From Torreya grandis (Eukaryota; Streptophyta; Pinopsida; Cupressales; Taxaceae): a stretch of DNA of 64,000 nt. Below the pieces are notes generated by a model. That model did not search any database, was not told the DNA's origin, and was given only the letters and a program-made list of their open reading frames with translations. Positions 20,814 through 32,219 of this stretch are shown here, piece by piece (within the stretch, counting starts at the first letter, position 1; each line of letters begins with the position of its first letter). A program made the translations under genes and the position numbers. Where the stretch lies: the NCBI GenBank assembly GCA_037957365.1, contig JARHVA010000123.1, forward strand, positions 372,001 through 436,000, in the 5' to 3' direction.

Positions 20814-21577
20814 CTATGGGAGGGAAAAAAACTTTGTTTTTGCTCTAAGAACTTGCAAACCCTCTTCAACAATTTGGAACTGGATAACAAGGGTGTTGCC
20901 CAATAATGTCCAAGCTTTGTTAAGGGAGATATCTTTCAAGTCCAAAGATTCACGCAAGAACGTGCGACCTACCTGTAAGGGATCAATTGGCTTAGGGATC
21001 CCACAAACATAGAGGTTGAGTGACTTAATTTGACATATCTTTTCTTCTTCAAATTTTGCTTGGACAACCATTTCCACAACTGGAAGAGCTTTCTTCCCCC
21101 CTAACACACTTGCACCCATGAATTTTGTTCCTCAACTTGTTTTTGGATAGATTGTTGTTGAGCAATGGCTTTTGTTTTAAGGTGTTCATGCTGAATGATT
21201 ATCTCAGATTGTTTGTTCTGAATCTCTAAAACTACTTCAATAAGTTGCTGTAGGCATGGAGAATCTGCAGGGGTGGCCTGGTTTTGTTCAAGTTTAGTGA
21301 TTACAGCTTGCAAATCAGTGATAACACCATCTTTCTTCTGCAATTGTGTCTGAAACAACGACAAAGGATCTCGGAGTTATAAACCTAGGCCTTCAATTAC
21401 CGATATCCGATTGCAAATGCTAGCGTACTTAGATTTTGGGGTCAACACCTTGTCATGGCGAGGAGTTTTAAAAACTCCTATATTAGAGAGAGCTCCATTC
21501 TGTTTAGTGAATGAGCTATGTTTTGAAGGTTTTGGTTCTGTTGTTTTTGATGTGTGGCATTCGTGCCCAAATGACAA
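20814..21577 (-). pseudogene. LINE ORF1-like protein
   Basis: Two in-frame blocks, 21577-21377 and 21364-21101, are split by one stop codon and followed by a frameshift into 21119-20814. The middle block is a coiled coil: LFQTQLQKKDGVITDLQAVI, then IQNKQSEIIIQHEHLKTKAI, QQQSIQKQVEE. The last block (VQAKFEEEKICQIKSLNLYV, then CGIPKPIDPLQVGRTFLRE) looks like the RNA-binding, RRM-like part of LINE ORF1 proteins. The role would be packaging LINE RNA. Position just upstream of the endonuclease supports the call. I see no CCHC knuckle. Confidence 0.6.
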
Positions 21578-23290
21578 CTACTTGTCTGCTCAAGGTTTGT
21601 TCTACACTCTGCTGGTTGTCTTTCACGCTGCATTCATTACTTTTGAATTCACAACTTTGCCGTTTTGGATTCGTGTCCTATTCTTCACATCTCTTCTATT
21701 TGCGTCATTTTTGTGTGTGATTTGTCTCTTCCTTCTGCTATAATGTCTTTGCTCAGGTCATTTCAAAATACTCATGCAAGGGTTGATTTCCACTTCACGG
21801 TGAAGCACTGCGAGGGGTAGGAAAGTTGTAAAGACCAGACATGATGACTTTTTAGAAGTAATTGTATAATTTTTTTTTTCTCACTGTACACTCTTCTATT
21901 ACATAAGCGATTATAACAAAAGATACATATTGGGTACATTCCTCTTTTCATTGGTGACTATAAGAAAAGATTCATATTAGGACGCATCTAAGTTGCAAAA
22001 AGGAAGAGGATGAAGGAAAATGATAAAACAAAAGCAAAGGCTATCCAAAAGTATCTATATGTTCAAGTGTTTACGTTTGCAATCACTGTCTATATGTAAC
22101 TATGAGTTCTTAGAAGCATGTACCGTTCCTAGAAATAAGTAGGTCAAAAATCACTCCAAGAGCTCTTCCTTTACACTTCATCTATGTCTGCCTCCAACAA
22201 GGCAGTATGTGGTAGGTGATTTCTTGTTGCCCCTTCGGCCTCAGTGAACAACCTTGTATAAGTCTCTTATAAACTGCTTTTTTGCCTCTGTGGTATGTAC
22301 CCAAGGAATTATACGGCCATGGTGAATTGCAAATAGATGAGTAGGTAGATAAGAGATGAGACAAATGGTGCAAGATAAGATGATTAATGGGCATAAATAG
22401 AAGTATCCTATCCTTAGTTGTCGCTTAATCCTAGCTCCTGTCCTGACCGGCTAACACTATTACTACCTACTAATCGGGTATATGCTAGATACCACACGAT
22501 TAGTCTGGTGAGATTCTTCTGTGCAATTTGAGCTCTGAGAAACAATATTAAAAAGTACATCCGGACAAGTCTGTGTAATTGCCATAATTTTTTCTCAATC
22601 ACTACTGGTTAGCATGAGCAAGGAATTCTTAAGTTTCTTGGAATTAATACATAAACTTTATCTAGTGATGGCAAGTATTTCTTCCCACAACCATTTTAGT
22701 CTGGTAGAAGTTTTGATGTATTAATAACTTTTACTTCAATCAAATTATGGCTAAAATAGGTGATCTTCATAAACATTGGGAGAGAGTATTTCCACAATCC
22801 ATGAAGTAAGATTTAACAATTGTCACACAGAAGAGAAATATCTTACTTCAAACACATTGTTCTTTCCATTGACAGGCTATTTATTTCTTTTATAACTTTA
22901 AAAAATACTGGACTAGACCGCCTGATTATAAAATAGCTAAGATTCTTTACCTAGTCTGGATTAAGTTGCCTGTGGTAAAGGACCCTATTGTCTTGCTATC
23001 ATCTCTCAGCCGTTTGAGTTGTTAAATTATATAAATCAATTCGTTTCTCAGTTTTCAACATGACGAATATGTTTAATGGATTTTGTTTTTGAGAGTTTGT
23101 TTGCAGTGTATCTTTGCTTTTCAAGATTTCTGGATCAATCTATGTAAATAACTTTCTGGATTTACTGTCTTTTATTTTCTATTTATTGAGGAGGCTGTGG
23201 GCACTGTTCATTTTGTCTATTTAGCGTGACGACTTTCAAGGGTTGGATGGTTCTCATTTTTTGATGTGTCTTGATATTATTTATGGGCAG
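21578..23290. other. No supported gene
   Basis: 21578-21840 may be the LINE 5' untranslated region. The rest is AT-rich with no domain I recognise. ORFs at 22182-22394 and 22414-22602 are short and without homology that I can name. No SPRY-encoding exon of the downstream RanBPM-like remnant was found here. Confidence 0.4.
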
Positions 23291-25249
23291 ACTGTTAATG
23301 ACAATGATGTACGCAATACTGTGCTCTCTTACCTGATGCACAATTGATTCAAAGAGACTGCAGAAACATTCATCTCTTGCACAGGGATGAAGCAGCCAGC
23401 CAACTGTCCTGTTGACATTGACAGGAGAAAACGTGAGTGCTACTTATATGTTGTGAATTTTCAATTTGTTAATCTGCTGTTAATGTTTGAACATTCTGTA
23501 GTCACATTCAGAAGTCCGTAAGCATTGGTGGAAAAATAAATAAACATTTTTGTCACCTGTTTGGCTTTCCATTCAAGTTTTTTGAGTTTCTCGTAGCGAT
23601 TGCTTTTTTCTTTTTTTATAATTATTTTTGTTTTATTTCAGCAATCTACAATTTTACTTTGGATGCGAATTCTCTGAAGGCCATCGAACTTACAAACCAG
23701 CTTGCACCTGACCTGATTCAGAACAATAAGGACTTACATTTTGATCTTTTAAGCCTTCATTATGTTTAACTTGTCCGCATGAGACAATGGTATGGGATAT
23801 GTGCTTTTTGGTTACACTGCAATTTAGAGTTTATTCGAACCATAACAAGAGTCAAGCAAGAGGGTATCATGTATATTATTAACTAAAAAAATAAGTATTT
23901 ATATTTTATCAAAATGGGCCTTTGCCCAAGCTGATTATACTGGAGCAACCTTTTCTTCGCATATATATATATATATTACTTTGATACGACAGTGATTTAC
24001 TGAATGCCAGTGAGCCCACTGTCCGAGAACATAATTAATTTTGTTTATTTCAATAACAGCACAGATGCTTTGGAGTTTGCTCAGAATGAGCTGACACCAT
24101 TTGGAAAGCAGGATAAATATGTTGAGAAATTAGAAGTAAGTATTTGTTTCATTTCGTCTTATTCATGCATTGGTGTGTTTTCTCCGTAGCTGTAGCTGTA
24201 AAAAATCATATCCTGTGCTGTATTAGTCACAATAAAATATGCTCACGGGCACAAGCTATATCTGTTTGTTCCTCAAATTCGATGTTACCAGAAATTGAAA
24301 CGGGTATAAATTCCTAAATGGACATTTTGAAACTGGCAGAAGCAGGAAATTGTAAAAAATAGAGTTTCTTCAAAATATTTTAAAACGGGGTTATGAAATT
24401 AAATTTAAACAATGTCAAAAAATTGAACATACAACTTAGTTGATTTTTTATGATGCTGGGCTGGTTTATTATTTCTTTGTTCTCTAGTTTGCCTTGCCTT
24501 CTTAAGGATTCTAGAGGCCTTACTCGTTGGATCAAGAGGCTGCAAAGGCACTAATGACACCATTTTATGAAAATACTGAAGTTTTCGAGTGAAGATAGCT
24601 GAGATGTATTACCAGAAATGGCATGGAATAGGAAAGCGTTACAGAACAGTTTCCATGAAGTTTATTGGCTTTTCTGGCATATAATAGTTTTGATTTAGGA
24701 AACAAGGCATGCACAATTTCTTCTTGGATAGTTTAGATGTTATTGACAGACCTACACCCGAGCTTTACTATTATTGTCAAACTAGCTTGTACTTCAAAGC
24801 AAATGTAGTTGCTTCTTACTTGTTAGCATTTTTTTCCTAGTTTTTCAGGATTGCATGGCACTTCTGGCTTATAAGGAGCCTGAGAAATCACCCATGTTTT
24901 ATCTCTTAAGCATGGAATATCGGCAAAATGTTGCCGATTCCCTGAATCGAGCAATCTTGGGTTAGTTTCCTTATTTTGGCACTTATTACTATGTTTCTGG
25001 CCTTAATCTTTCATTTTGAGATTGCTAAAGTTACTGTTACTTGTTCTTACGGTTTTATTTCCTGGTTTTTGGATGTCAAGTCATTGGTTGGACTAATGGA
25101 AAACCACAAGGATGTTTTAATGCATCTTATCTGATATTTTGCTTGTGGCTATGATAGCACATGCTAATCTTCCTAGCTACACATCCATGGAAAGACTGGT
25201 CCAGCAAACCACAGTTGTGAGACAGTGTCTACATCAAGAACATGGTAAG
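23291..25249 (+). pseudogene. RANBPM: RanBPM-like (LisH-CTLH-CRA) gene remnant, five exons with introns
   Basis: Exons at 23291-23432, 23642-23789, 24060-24135, 24849-24960 and 25158-25249 are each flanked by AG and GT, and their phases join correctly. Together they encode the LisH, CTLH and CRA part of a RanBPM homolog, a subunit of the GID/CTLH ubiquitin-ligase complex. Landmarks are GMKQPANCPVDIDRRK, LKAIELTNQLAPDLIQNNKD, ALEFAQNELTPFGKQDKYVE, CMALLAYKEPEKSPMFYLLS, YRQNVADSLNRAIL and SMERLVQQTTVVRQCLHQE. There is a TGA in exon 1 (23346-23348, in place of a Cys codon) and a TAA in exon 2 (23766-23768, in place of Glu). The upstream SPRY exons and the last short exon were not found. Retained introns exclude a processed copy. 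It is most likely a duplicated, dead gene piece. Confidence 0.8.
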
Positions 25250-27245
25250 GTAAGACACTTATTTCAAGAACTTTAGAAAGGTAACATTGTATTTTGGGTT
25301 TTGTCTTCAGTTGTATTTTCACATTAGTGGATGCTTAAAAGCCCAAGTATTTTTTGCTATCTCTGCATCTTTTAGATAACATGCACTTTTTGGTGCTATT
25401 AATAGGGATATAAATTACTGCAACTAAATGTAGAATAATTTCTAACAGTAGTTTCAGTACAGATTTGAATGGTTTCTTGTCTGCTCAGTGACTACTTGAC
25501 GGTTTGCTTATGCACTGTTTATTCTAGATCCACAGAAGTCTATTTAGCATTTATAATTTGAAGAGTGTGTGATGAATCACAGGACATTGCAAATGCAGTC
25601 TATTTTCTACTGTCAAAATTTTAGAATTTATGCTTTTAGTGTGTTGTTTCCATTATTGTGTTTGTCACTGTGTATGGCCATGTTTTCTATTACACTACTT
25701 ATTGGATGTTAGAGTTCAGTCTCGTGATGCTCCTAGGAAACTGCATGCTAGCTAATACTAGGCCATACTCCTTGTATATACAATACAGTTCATGAATAGG
25801 TACTACCATTTTCTTTCGGTGTGAACATATTTTGGTGTCTCTATTTGTGGTTTACATGAAATCGAGTTGTATACAGGCTTCTCTTTAAATCTGGTTTGGT
25901 TTGATGCCTTTGTTTAAGTTTTTAGATTGACATTTAAGAGTTTCTGATCGTCATGAATTTAAGCTAAAATATAAGAATTTCCAATTTACATATGGGAGTT
26001 AACACGGCTAGCTCTAAGCTCTAAGTAGTGATCTTTCTTCTAATATGAGACCTATTTTAATAGTAGACATGGCAGATGTTGTAGGCTTGTCAGAATTCTT
26101 ATTAGGAAAATGATGTTGTTATAGAAGTCAATAGGGTTTTTTGTATTTATCCGAGAAACATATTTTAATTTTCTATTTGAAGCTAACCCTGCTTCCATGT
26201 ATAGAACTGTGCAGGGCCTGCAAACTGCTATGGGTTTAAGGATTGACATTGGAATTCTCATTGATTCATTGCAAACATAATTGCACGTTTTACCATCTTC
26301 TCATTGGTTATTTTTGTTTTATAATATTCCAACTCTGCCTACTAGCCCATGTTATGTTTGAGAGTGATAAAATTCTGAGTGCATCCTTGTGATCAGAATT
26401 CATAACCAGACTAATCACTTCTTACTTCCATATTTTTTATGGTTAATGCCACAAGAGGCCTTGTGACCTCCCTATGAGATAGGCCAAGAGGTGTATATCC
26501 GAGAGATCTTCACGAGCTGTCGGCTCAAATGCCATCAACATTTTACTTGCCTTAGATGCGAGAAAGCTTCTAGTTGACACTATAACAAGTGTTGTTGGAT
26601 GTTATTGTTTCAGGGATTCTTTTTGGTCCTCAACCCTTTTCACCTTTTGGCGTTTCTTTGCTCATTGTATGTTCAGCATTCTTGATTACATCTCTTGCAT
26701 GTTTTTTGGTTCGCTTTGGAGATGTAGTGAACACTTCAATTCTAGATTTTGACCATTGCATTTTTGTAGTCCTACTGGCCATCTTTGGTTGCTACCGGAT
26801 ATTAATTTTCAAAATTAAACATACCGTTCAAACAATTCAACATTATTTTGTTGCTAGTTGTTCCAACGTTATGACCTCTATTTAATTTTTTTTTTTAATC
26901 AGAATAATGCTAGAAAGAAAAGAACAATCTATTGCATAAACAAAGTAGACCCTAATAATAACATTGGAGCTGTATTTTATTGATAAAAAGCTGGTGGAAT
27001 AGACCAATAAAGAATTAACAATGGTGTGCAACTAATTAGAAATCAAGCTCCTGGTGGAAGATTTTTCCCGAATCAAAATTGATGCTGTTGTATAATGCTG
27101 TTCCAGCCGCCCTACAAATCAGATTGCCAAAAAAAAGAAAAAGAATTATTTCAGTCCAATGCAATCTCATACCAAAAGGGTTTCGTCCTATAATCTTTGG
27201 ATCCAAGGGTTTTTCTCCCTGAACCTACAGATGAGCTTTGCCTAT
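25250..27245. other. Non-coding; possible intron of the RanBPM-like remnant
   Basis: AT-rich sequence with no recognised domain. ORFs at 26052-26261 and 26589-26885 lack family features. If the missing last RanBPM exon exists it would lie here or beyond the chromovirus; I could not find it. Confidence 0.4.
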
Positions 27246-27969
27246 TGTAGCCGCCCACTCTAGGTTTGAAAACATGTGAAATGGGCATGATTTCCTCCTC
27301 TCAAGGTTGGGCAGCCTTTATTTATTGGTTGACATGCTCCCAACCCCAGGCGCCTAGCCCTAGTATCAAAATAATAAAGATTAATTTTATTTGGCACTAA
27401 TATCATTAAATAATCAAGTACCACATAACATGGCACTAGTGTAATAACATAAAATTGCCCAATAATCAATAAGCCTTGACCTCACTACAATAAATCAACC
27501 ATAGCTTGAGAACTACTCATCCAAAAGACCTGAGATAAAGTCTTATTAAATTTATGATTCACATCCATATCCAACGATAGGCTGCATGACATGGTTCTAT
27601 TCCTATAGCCCTCCAAAAACCCGTAAGAAATAGGGACAATTTTCCTCCAGGGCACTTATATTGGACATGTACGCTTAAAAATATCCAAAGGTATGAACGT
27701 CAACAATGAAAAGGCCCCCTTAGGGTAAATCATTCCATGAGGAGACTAATGGTGAGGGTCTAGCCTCCAATTGGCCTCTTAAAATTTAGGAAATGCCCCT
27801 ATAATATAGGAAATGAACCAAAACTCATAAAAATACCAAGAACAAATGAACGAAACCAATCCTCACCAGTATATACTTCTCTAGCAATCACCCCTTGCCC
27901 ATCGAGAAGTATATAGAAATGGGATTGTGGGTTCCGCTTGTGTTGACTCAGTACAAAGGGGACATTACA
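27246..27969 (-). repeat. 3' LTR of chromovirus (724 bp)
   Basis: Minus-strand ends TGTAATGTCCCC and GGGCGGCTACA, preceded by AGGAGGGCGGACT as polypurine tract. Its last 180 bases match 30343-30510 closely (both contain a CACTCTAG core followed by an AAAATAATAAAGATTA run on the plus strand). Confidence 0.75.
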
Positions 27970-27974
27970 AGTCC

Positions 27975-29300
27975 GCCCTCCTGAGAATTGCTTGCCTGCA
28001 AGCAATGCATTTCCAGATGTTCAAGTATCTTTGGCCCCTTCCAAGTAGCATCCTCTGTGGGTAGGCTTGTCCAACGTACCAAATATTTCATGATTGTTTT
28101 GCTCCTCAATCTCTTCTACCGTGTGTCAATAATGGCATCTGGAACCAATATAAATTCCCTCTCATCATCCATGGATGGCAAGTCAGTGGATGGCACAACA
28201 TACTATCCAAGCACCTTTTTAAGGCAAGACACATGGAAAACATTGTGAATCGGACCGCCTGCTGGAAACTACAACTTATAGGATACCTCTCTAATTCTCC
28301 TCAATACTTTGTATGGTCCATAGAAGCAAGGTCTGAGCTATTCCACCCCACTTCGTCTCATGGAAGTTTGCCTATAAGGTTGCAGGCATAGAAAAACCAT
28401 AGCTCCAACCTAAATCATCTCTCAGTACAGTGTCAGTCTGCATAAATTTTTTGTTGATTTTATGCCCGTTGCAAATAGTCTCTAAGTGACCTCAGATATA
28501 TTTGCTATGCTCCACAAAGTCACTAGCTGTTGGTATACGGTTGTCAGTGAACACCAAATCAGTGAAGTAAGGTGCATCAATCCATATAGTTCCTTAAATG
28601 GTGTCATGCCAATCAACATTTGGTAAGTGGCATTATAACAATGCTCTCCAAGGTGCAACCACTTAATCCATTCTATCCCCTGATCTGTGACATAGTTCCT
28701 TAAGTACCCTTCAATCCACTTATTAATCATCTTTGTCTACCCATCCATCTGGGGGTGATAGTTGGTACTAGGAGTGAACTCAATGCCACTCAAACAAAAT
28801 AACTCCTGCCAAAAGGTGCTGATGAATCTTCTATCCTTGTCACTAAAAATGGTCTTGGGCAAGCCATGTAGCTGAAATGCCTTTTGACAAACCGGGCAGC
28901 CACTTGTGGTGATTTGAACTCAGTAGGGATGGCAAAAAAATGGGCATACTTAGATAACCTGTCCACTACAACAAAAATGCAGTCCTTGCCAATCACTTTA
29001 GGAAGACTTGTGATCAAATCCATGGATATAATTTTCCATTTCTGGCCTGAGATGGGCAAGGGCTATAGTAAACCTGTTTGGGTAAGTGTGTTTTGCTTTA
29101 TTTTGTTGTCAATTTATGAACTCTCTAACATCCCTAAGAACATTCTCCTTGAGGCCCTTCTAGGAAAACCTCTATCTCAACTGCCTATAGGTTTTGTAGA
29201 AGCCTGGGTGACCAGCTAGGGGTGGATCATGCAAAGTCCTCATAATCTTATCTTTCATTTTGGACTTAGGTACAAGGAATTGTTCTTATACATTATAAGG
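27975..29300 (-). pseudogene. Gypsy integrase with chromodomain-like C-terminus
   Basis: Integrase inserts the element DNA into the host genome. Reading down the minus strand: an HPGFYKTYR zinc-binding N-terminus near 29215-29190; [20 protein letters not shown] and [15 protein letters not shown] of the catalytic core (29059-28790); and LGEHCYNATYQMLIGMTPFK (28730-28482), which ends the core. From about 28260 to 27985 the tail shows LVPDAIIDTR and then IMKYLVRWTSLPTEDATWKG. That is the chromodomain-like pattern of plant chromoviruses. Frameshifts occur at several points, including within the core. The tail is fairly well kept. Confidence 0.75.
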
Positions 29301-29439
29301 TCATTTGCCACAACATCCCTATCATCCTTCACATTCCCATCCAACACACTAGTAGAAAAGGCATTCTTGGCATATTCGGCCGTGTTAAAAGCCTTCTAAT
29401 CAGCAACAATAGAAGAAATGACATAGAAAATAGGCATAC

Positions 29440-30342
29440 AGGAAAGTGAATCAGAAACCATATTCTTTCTTACCCTTCATGTCCTCAATGTCAAAATTAT
29501 GAGCTTGAAGCTTACTTGCCCACTTTTGCTACCGATCATTTAAATCATGTTGGCCAATGAAGAATTTCAAATTGTTGTGGTCTATTCTCACTGCAAATCT
29601 GTCACAAACTAAACATTGTCTGAACTTAGCCAAAACATACATAATGGCAAGCATTTCTTTGTCGTAAATAGAGAATGTCCTCTCTGTAGCTTTTAACTTT
29701 TTTTCTCCCAAAACACTATGGGCTGACCCTTTTGCATCATCACAACTCTGATCCCCTCACTTGAAGCATCACACTCTACACCAAATGGTAGTGAGAAATT
29801 TGGAATGACAAGCATAAGGTATGGGCAATCACTTGCTTGAGCTTTTCAAAAGCTCTCTGAGTTGTGTCACTCCATATGTAGGTTTCTTTCTTCGTCATTT
29901 CAATAAAGGGTTCTCCCAATTGTGAGAAGCCCCTAATGAATCTCTGATAATAACTACATAGGCCGAATAAGCCTCTCAAATGGCTCAACGTAGTAGGGGC
30001 TGGCCAACCTTGAATAGCCTGCATCTTCTACTAATCCACTTGAACGCCTTGAGCACTAATGATGTGGCCCAAATATAGGATCTCTGTAACTCCAAATTCA
30101 CACTTGGATTCTTTTGCAAAGAAAACTTGTTGCTGCAATATCTCGAGGGTTGTATCTAAGTGTCTCAAGTGGTCCTCCTAGGTTTTACTATAGATCAAGA
30201 TGTCATCGAAGTATACCAACACAAATTTCCTCAATTGAGCATTAAATACTTGGTTCATGGCTGATTGAAATGTGGTTGGTGCATTCATTAGCCCGAATGG
30301 CACGACCATGAACTCATAGTTCCCATAATGAGCAATGCTTGT
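29440..30342 (-). pseudogene. Gypsy reverse transcriptase (5'-deleted) and RNase H
   Basis: The block 30411-30178 enters RT at [14 protein letters not shown], then [14 protein letters not shown] and [14 protein letters not shown] (catalytic box F-DD). The block 30024-29776 is the thumb: LRGLFGLCSYYQRFIRGFSQ. The block 29711-29529 is RNase H: RTFSIYDKEMLAIMYVLAKF and RIDHNNLKFFIGQ. The part upstream of HYGNYEF is LTR, not RT, so about the first third of RT is missing. A frameshift and stops separate the blocks. Confidence 0.85.
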
Positions 30343-30508
30343 TGTAGCTGCCCACTCTAGCTTTGAAAAAATGTGAAATGAGCATAGATTCCTCCTCTCA
30401 AGGTTATACAACTTCTATTTATTCATTGACATGCTTCCAACCTTAGGTGCCTAGCCTTAGTGTCAAAATAATAAAGATTATTTTTATTTGATGTGACACT
30501 AATATCAC

Positions 30509-30510
<2 letters not shown>
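30343..30510 (-). repeat. 5' LTR remnant of chromovirus
   Basis: Matches the last 170-180 bases of the 27246-27969 LTR. It ends abruptly on the right at a trinucleotide repeat; the rest of the LTR is missing. Confidence 0.7.
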
Positions 30511-30579
<69 letters not shown>

Positions 30580-30713
30580 AAGAAGAGGAAGAGGAAGAGG
30601 AAGAGGAGGAAGAAGAAGAAGAAGAGGAAGAAGAAGAAGAGGAGGAGGAAGAAGAGGAAGAAGAAGAAGAGGAAGAAGAAGAGGAAGAAGAGGAAGAGGA
30701 AGAGGAAGAGGGA
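30511..30713. repeat. (AAT)n followed by (GAA/GGA)n purine tract
   Basis: AAT units at 30511-30549, then an unbroken purine run at 30550-30713 (164 bases) of AAG, GAA and GGA units. Such mirror-like purine tracts can form triplex DNA. Confidence 0.95.
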
Positions 30714-31055
30714 TCAAGTTTTTTCGATTTAAAGCCAGATTAAAGAAAATCGAGCACCAAAGGACCACACAAAACATTAGAGAATAACTGTAATGAATCT
30801 GTACCATCATATGAAATCATACATATTTGGGCTATCATACAAAACTGTACAAAATAGTAATTTTCAGATTTTCTGGAAATTCTAGATGGCATATTTTCAG
30901 CGATTTTCTACAGTTTTAGCACTTTTTAGTGTTGTCAGCATTTTTCAACAAATTCATCAGTTTTCAGTAAGTATTTTTTTGTTCTCTCTATAAAACATTT
31001 TTTATTGTAAGCCTCTACTTCAGCAGCAAATAGACTGATTTTTTTAAAATTTAAA
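30714..31055 (+). other. Presumed leader of copia element; no LTR or primer site found
   Basis: AT-rich sequence before the gag start. I cannot find the 5' LTR end or a TGGTATCAGAGC-like site here; the front of the element seems lost. Confidence 0.35.
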
Positions 31056-31960
31056 ATGGCCAATTTATCTAATATAATGTTGGAGGGTAGCTAGATTTGT
31101 TTCGAGAAGAATTGTAATATTGGAAACAACAAATGCTAGCTATTTTTGAGTACGTGTTTGGATTAAAATGTGTTGGGGACAGAAACAAGATCACCAACAT
31201 AAAGAAATGATCAAAATAAGTTTGATGAGTAGAATAAAGGTGCAGTGATGCTAACATAACTCTCTACGATTGATGAAATGTTACAAAAAGTGTAGACTGA
31301 TGATGATGCTTCAACTATTTGGAAGCGATTGGAGGAGTTGCATGAAACTTCAGACAAAGGTAGAGCCTTCTTTCTTAAGAATTTACTATTTTAAATCAAA
31401 ATGGATGAAAATATCTGTACAAGACCATTTGGTAAAAATCAAGGATATTAGAGAACAATTAAATGCTATTGAGTAGAAAATGGAAGAAGACATGGTGGGA
31501 ATTGGTTTTAGGATCTTACCACCTTCGTTGAACATTTTATTGAAACCAAAACATTATTGCTACTAGCATTGGCCTAATGTTTGACAAGGTGGGAAAAGCA
31601 TTTTGGCAGTAGAAATGAGAATGAGGCTTTAGAGATGGCTTTGGTTAGCAAACTTCACGAGCAAGGACCAATTTGATAAAAAGAATGGAGGAAACAAAGA
31701 GGGAAACAACAAGACAGATGAATCTAGTAATCAAAAGACTTTTAAATGTCATTATTGTTGAAAGCTCGGCCATAAGAAGCTTTGCAGGAAACAATTATGG
31801 GGTGAGAAAAATAACTAGGGACCTAAGAAGCAGGCCAATGTTGTAGAACATAAGGAAGAGGGGGATCTTTGTATTTATGGTTAGGTATAAAGTGCACAAT
31901 GTTAAAACATTTGCTTGGTACATACATGCTAGTGCATCTCGTCATTTTACCAATAGGAAA
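31056..31960 (+). pseudogene. Copia gag with CCHC knuckle and protease remnant
   Basis: Gag starts at about 31056 (MANLSNIMLEGS). The middle matches the copia gag pattern: STIWKRLEELHETSDKGRAF near 31310-31370, then VQDHLVKIKDIREQLNAIE (31420-31476). A CCHC knuckle (CHYC, a stop, then KLGHKKLC) lies at about 31748-31789, in the usual position. The protease has WYIHASASRHFT near 31915-31950, where the family form is W..DSGAS.H.T, so the catalytic Asp is lost. Stops and frameshifts occur throughout. Confidence 0.65.
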
Positions 31961-32219
31961 GATTGGTGTATTAATTATGCTGCTAACACATCTACTTACT
32001 CTTGTTTTTGGTGGTGGGGAGGAATTCAAAGTAGAAGGAAAAGGAAATGTGTAGATAACCATATCAGGGAAAAAGTTGGTATTCCTTAATGTCTACCATT
32101 TTCCAGGAATGTAGAACTTAATTTTTGTGAGATTATGAAGCAAAACCCTCATCTCACATGTGATTTTCAGCAATCACAAATGCTATATTGTTTATAAGGT
32201 TGATAAGAAGATAGTCACT

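Larger units (their letters stand above)
16234..21577 (-). mobile_element. Long LINE (non-LTR retrotransposon), non-L1-like, interrupted
   Basis: From 21577 down to about 16234 the minus strand gives ORF1, an AP-type endonuclease, a reverse transcriptase and a Cys-containing C-terminal domain in LINE order. A 1-kb Mutator-like element (17555-18560) splits the RT. RT motifs (FKQGCPLSLT, NYRTIMVGHRFAKLY, LLFVDDVVLL) differ from the usual plant L1 form RQGDPLSP. The left end merges into LINE-derived fragments at 16200; no poly(A) tail is evident. Stops and frameshifts occur in every domain. Confidence 0.8.
27246..30510 (-). mobile_element. Chromodomain-type Ty3/gypsy element, internally deleted
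   Basis: From right to left: a 5' LTR remnant (30343-30510), RT entered in mid-domain, RNase H, integrase with a chromodomain-like tail, a polypurine tract, and a full 3' LTR (27246-27969). Gag, protease and the RT fingers are absent. The LTR end GGCTACA is joined directly to RT sequence at 30342, so a deletion removed the front of the element. The 3' LTR begins TGTAATGTCCCC and ends GGGCGGCTACA. Confidence 0.75.

Noticed and set aside
21411..21743. 110-codon hydrophobic plus-strand ORF
   Set aside because: Antisense to LINE ORF1 and its upstream region; Leu/Phe/Cys-rich by composition.
23291..25249. Processed (retrocopied) RanBPM pseudogene
   Set aside because: Introns with correct splice sites and phases are still present.
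30493..30810. Open frames of poly-Lys/Arg and poly-Leu/Pro on both strands
   Set aside because: They are translations of the AAT and GAA/GGA simple repeats, not genes.
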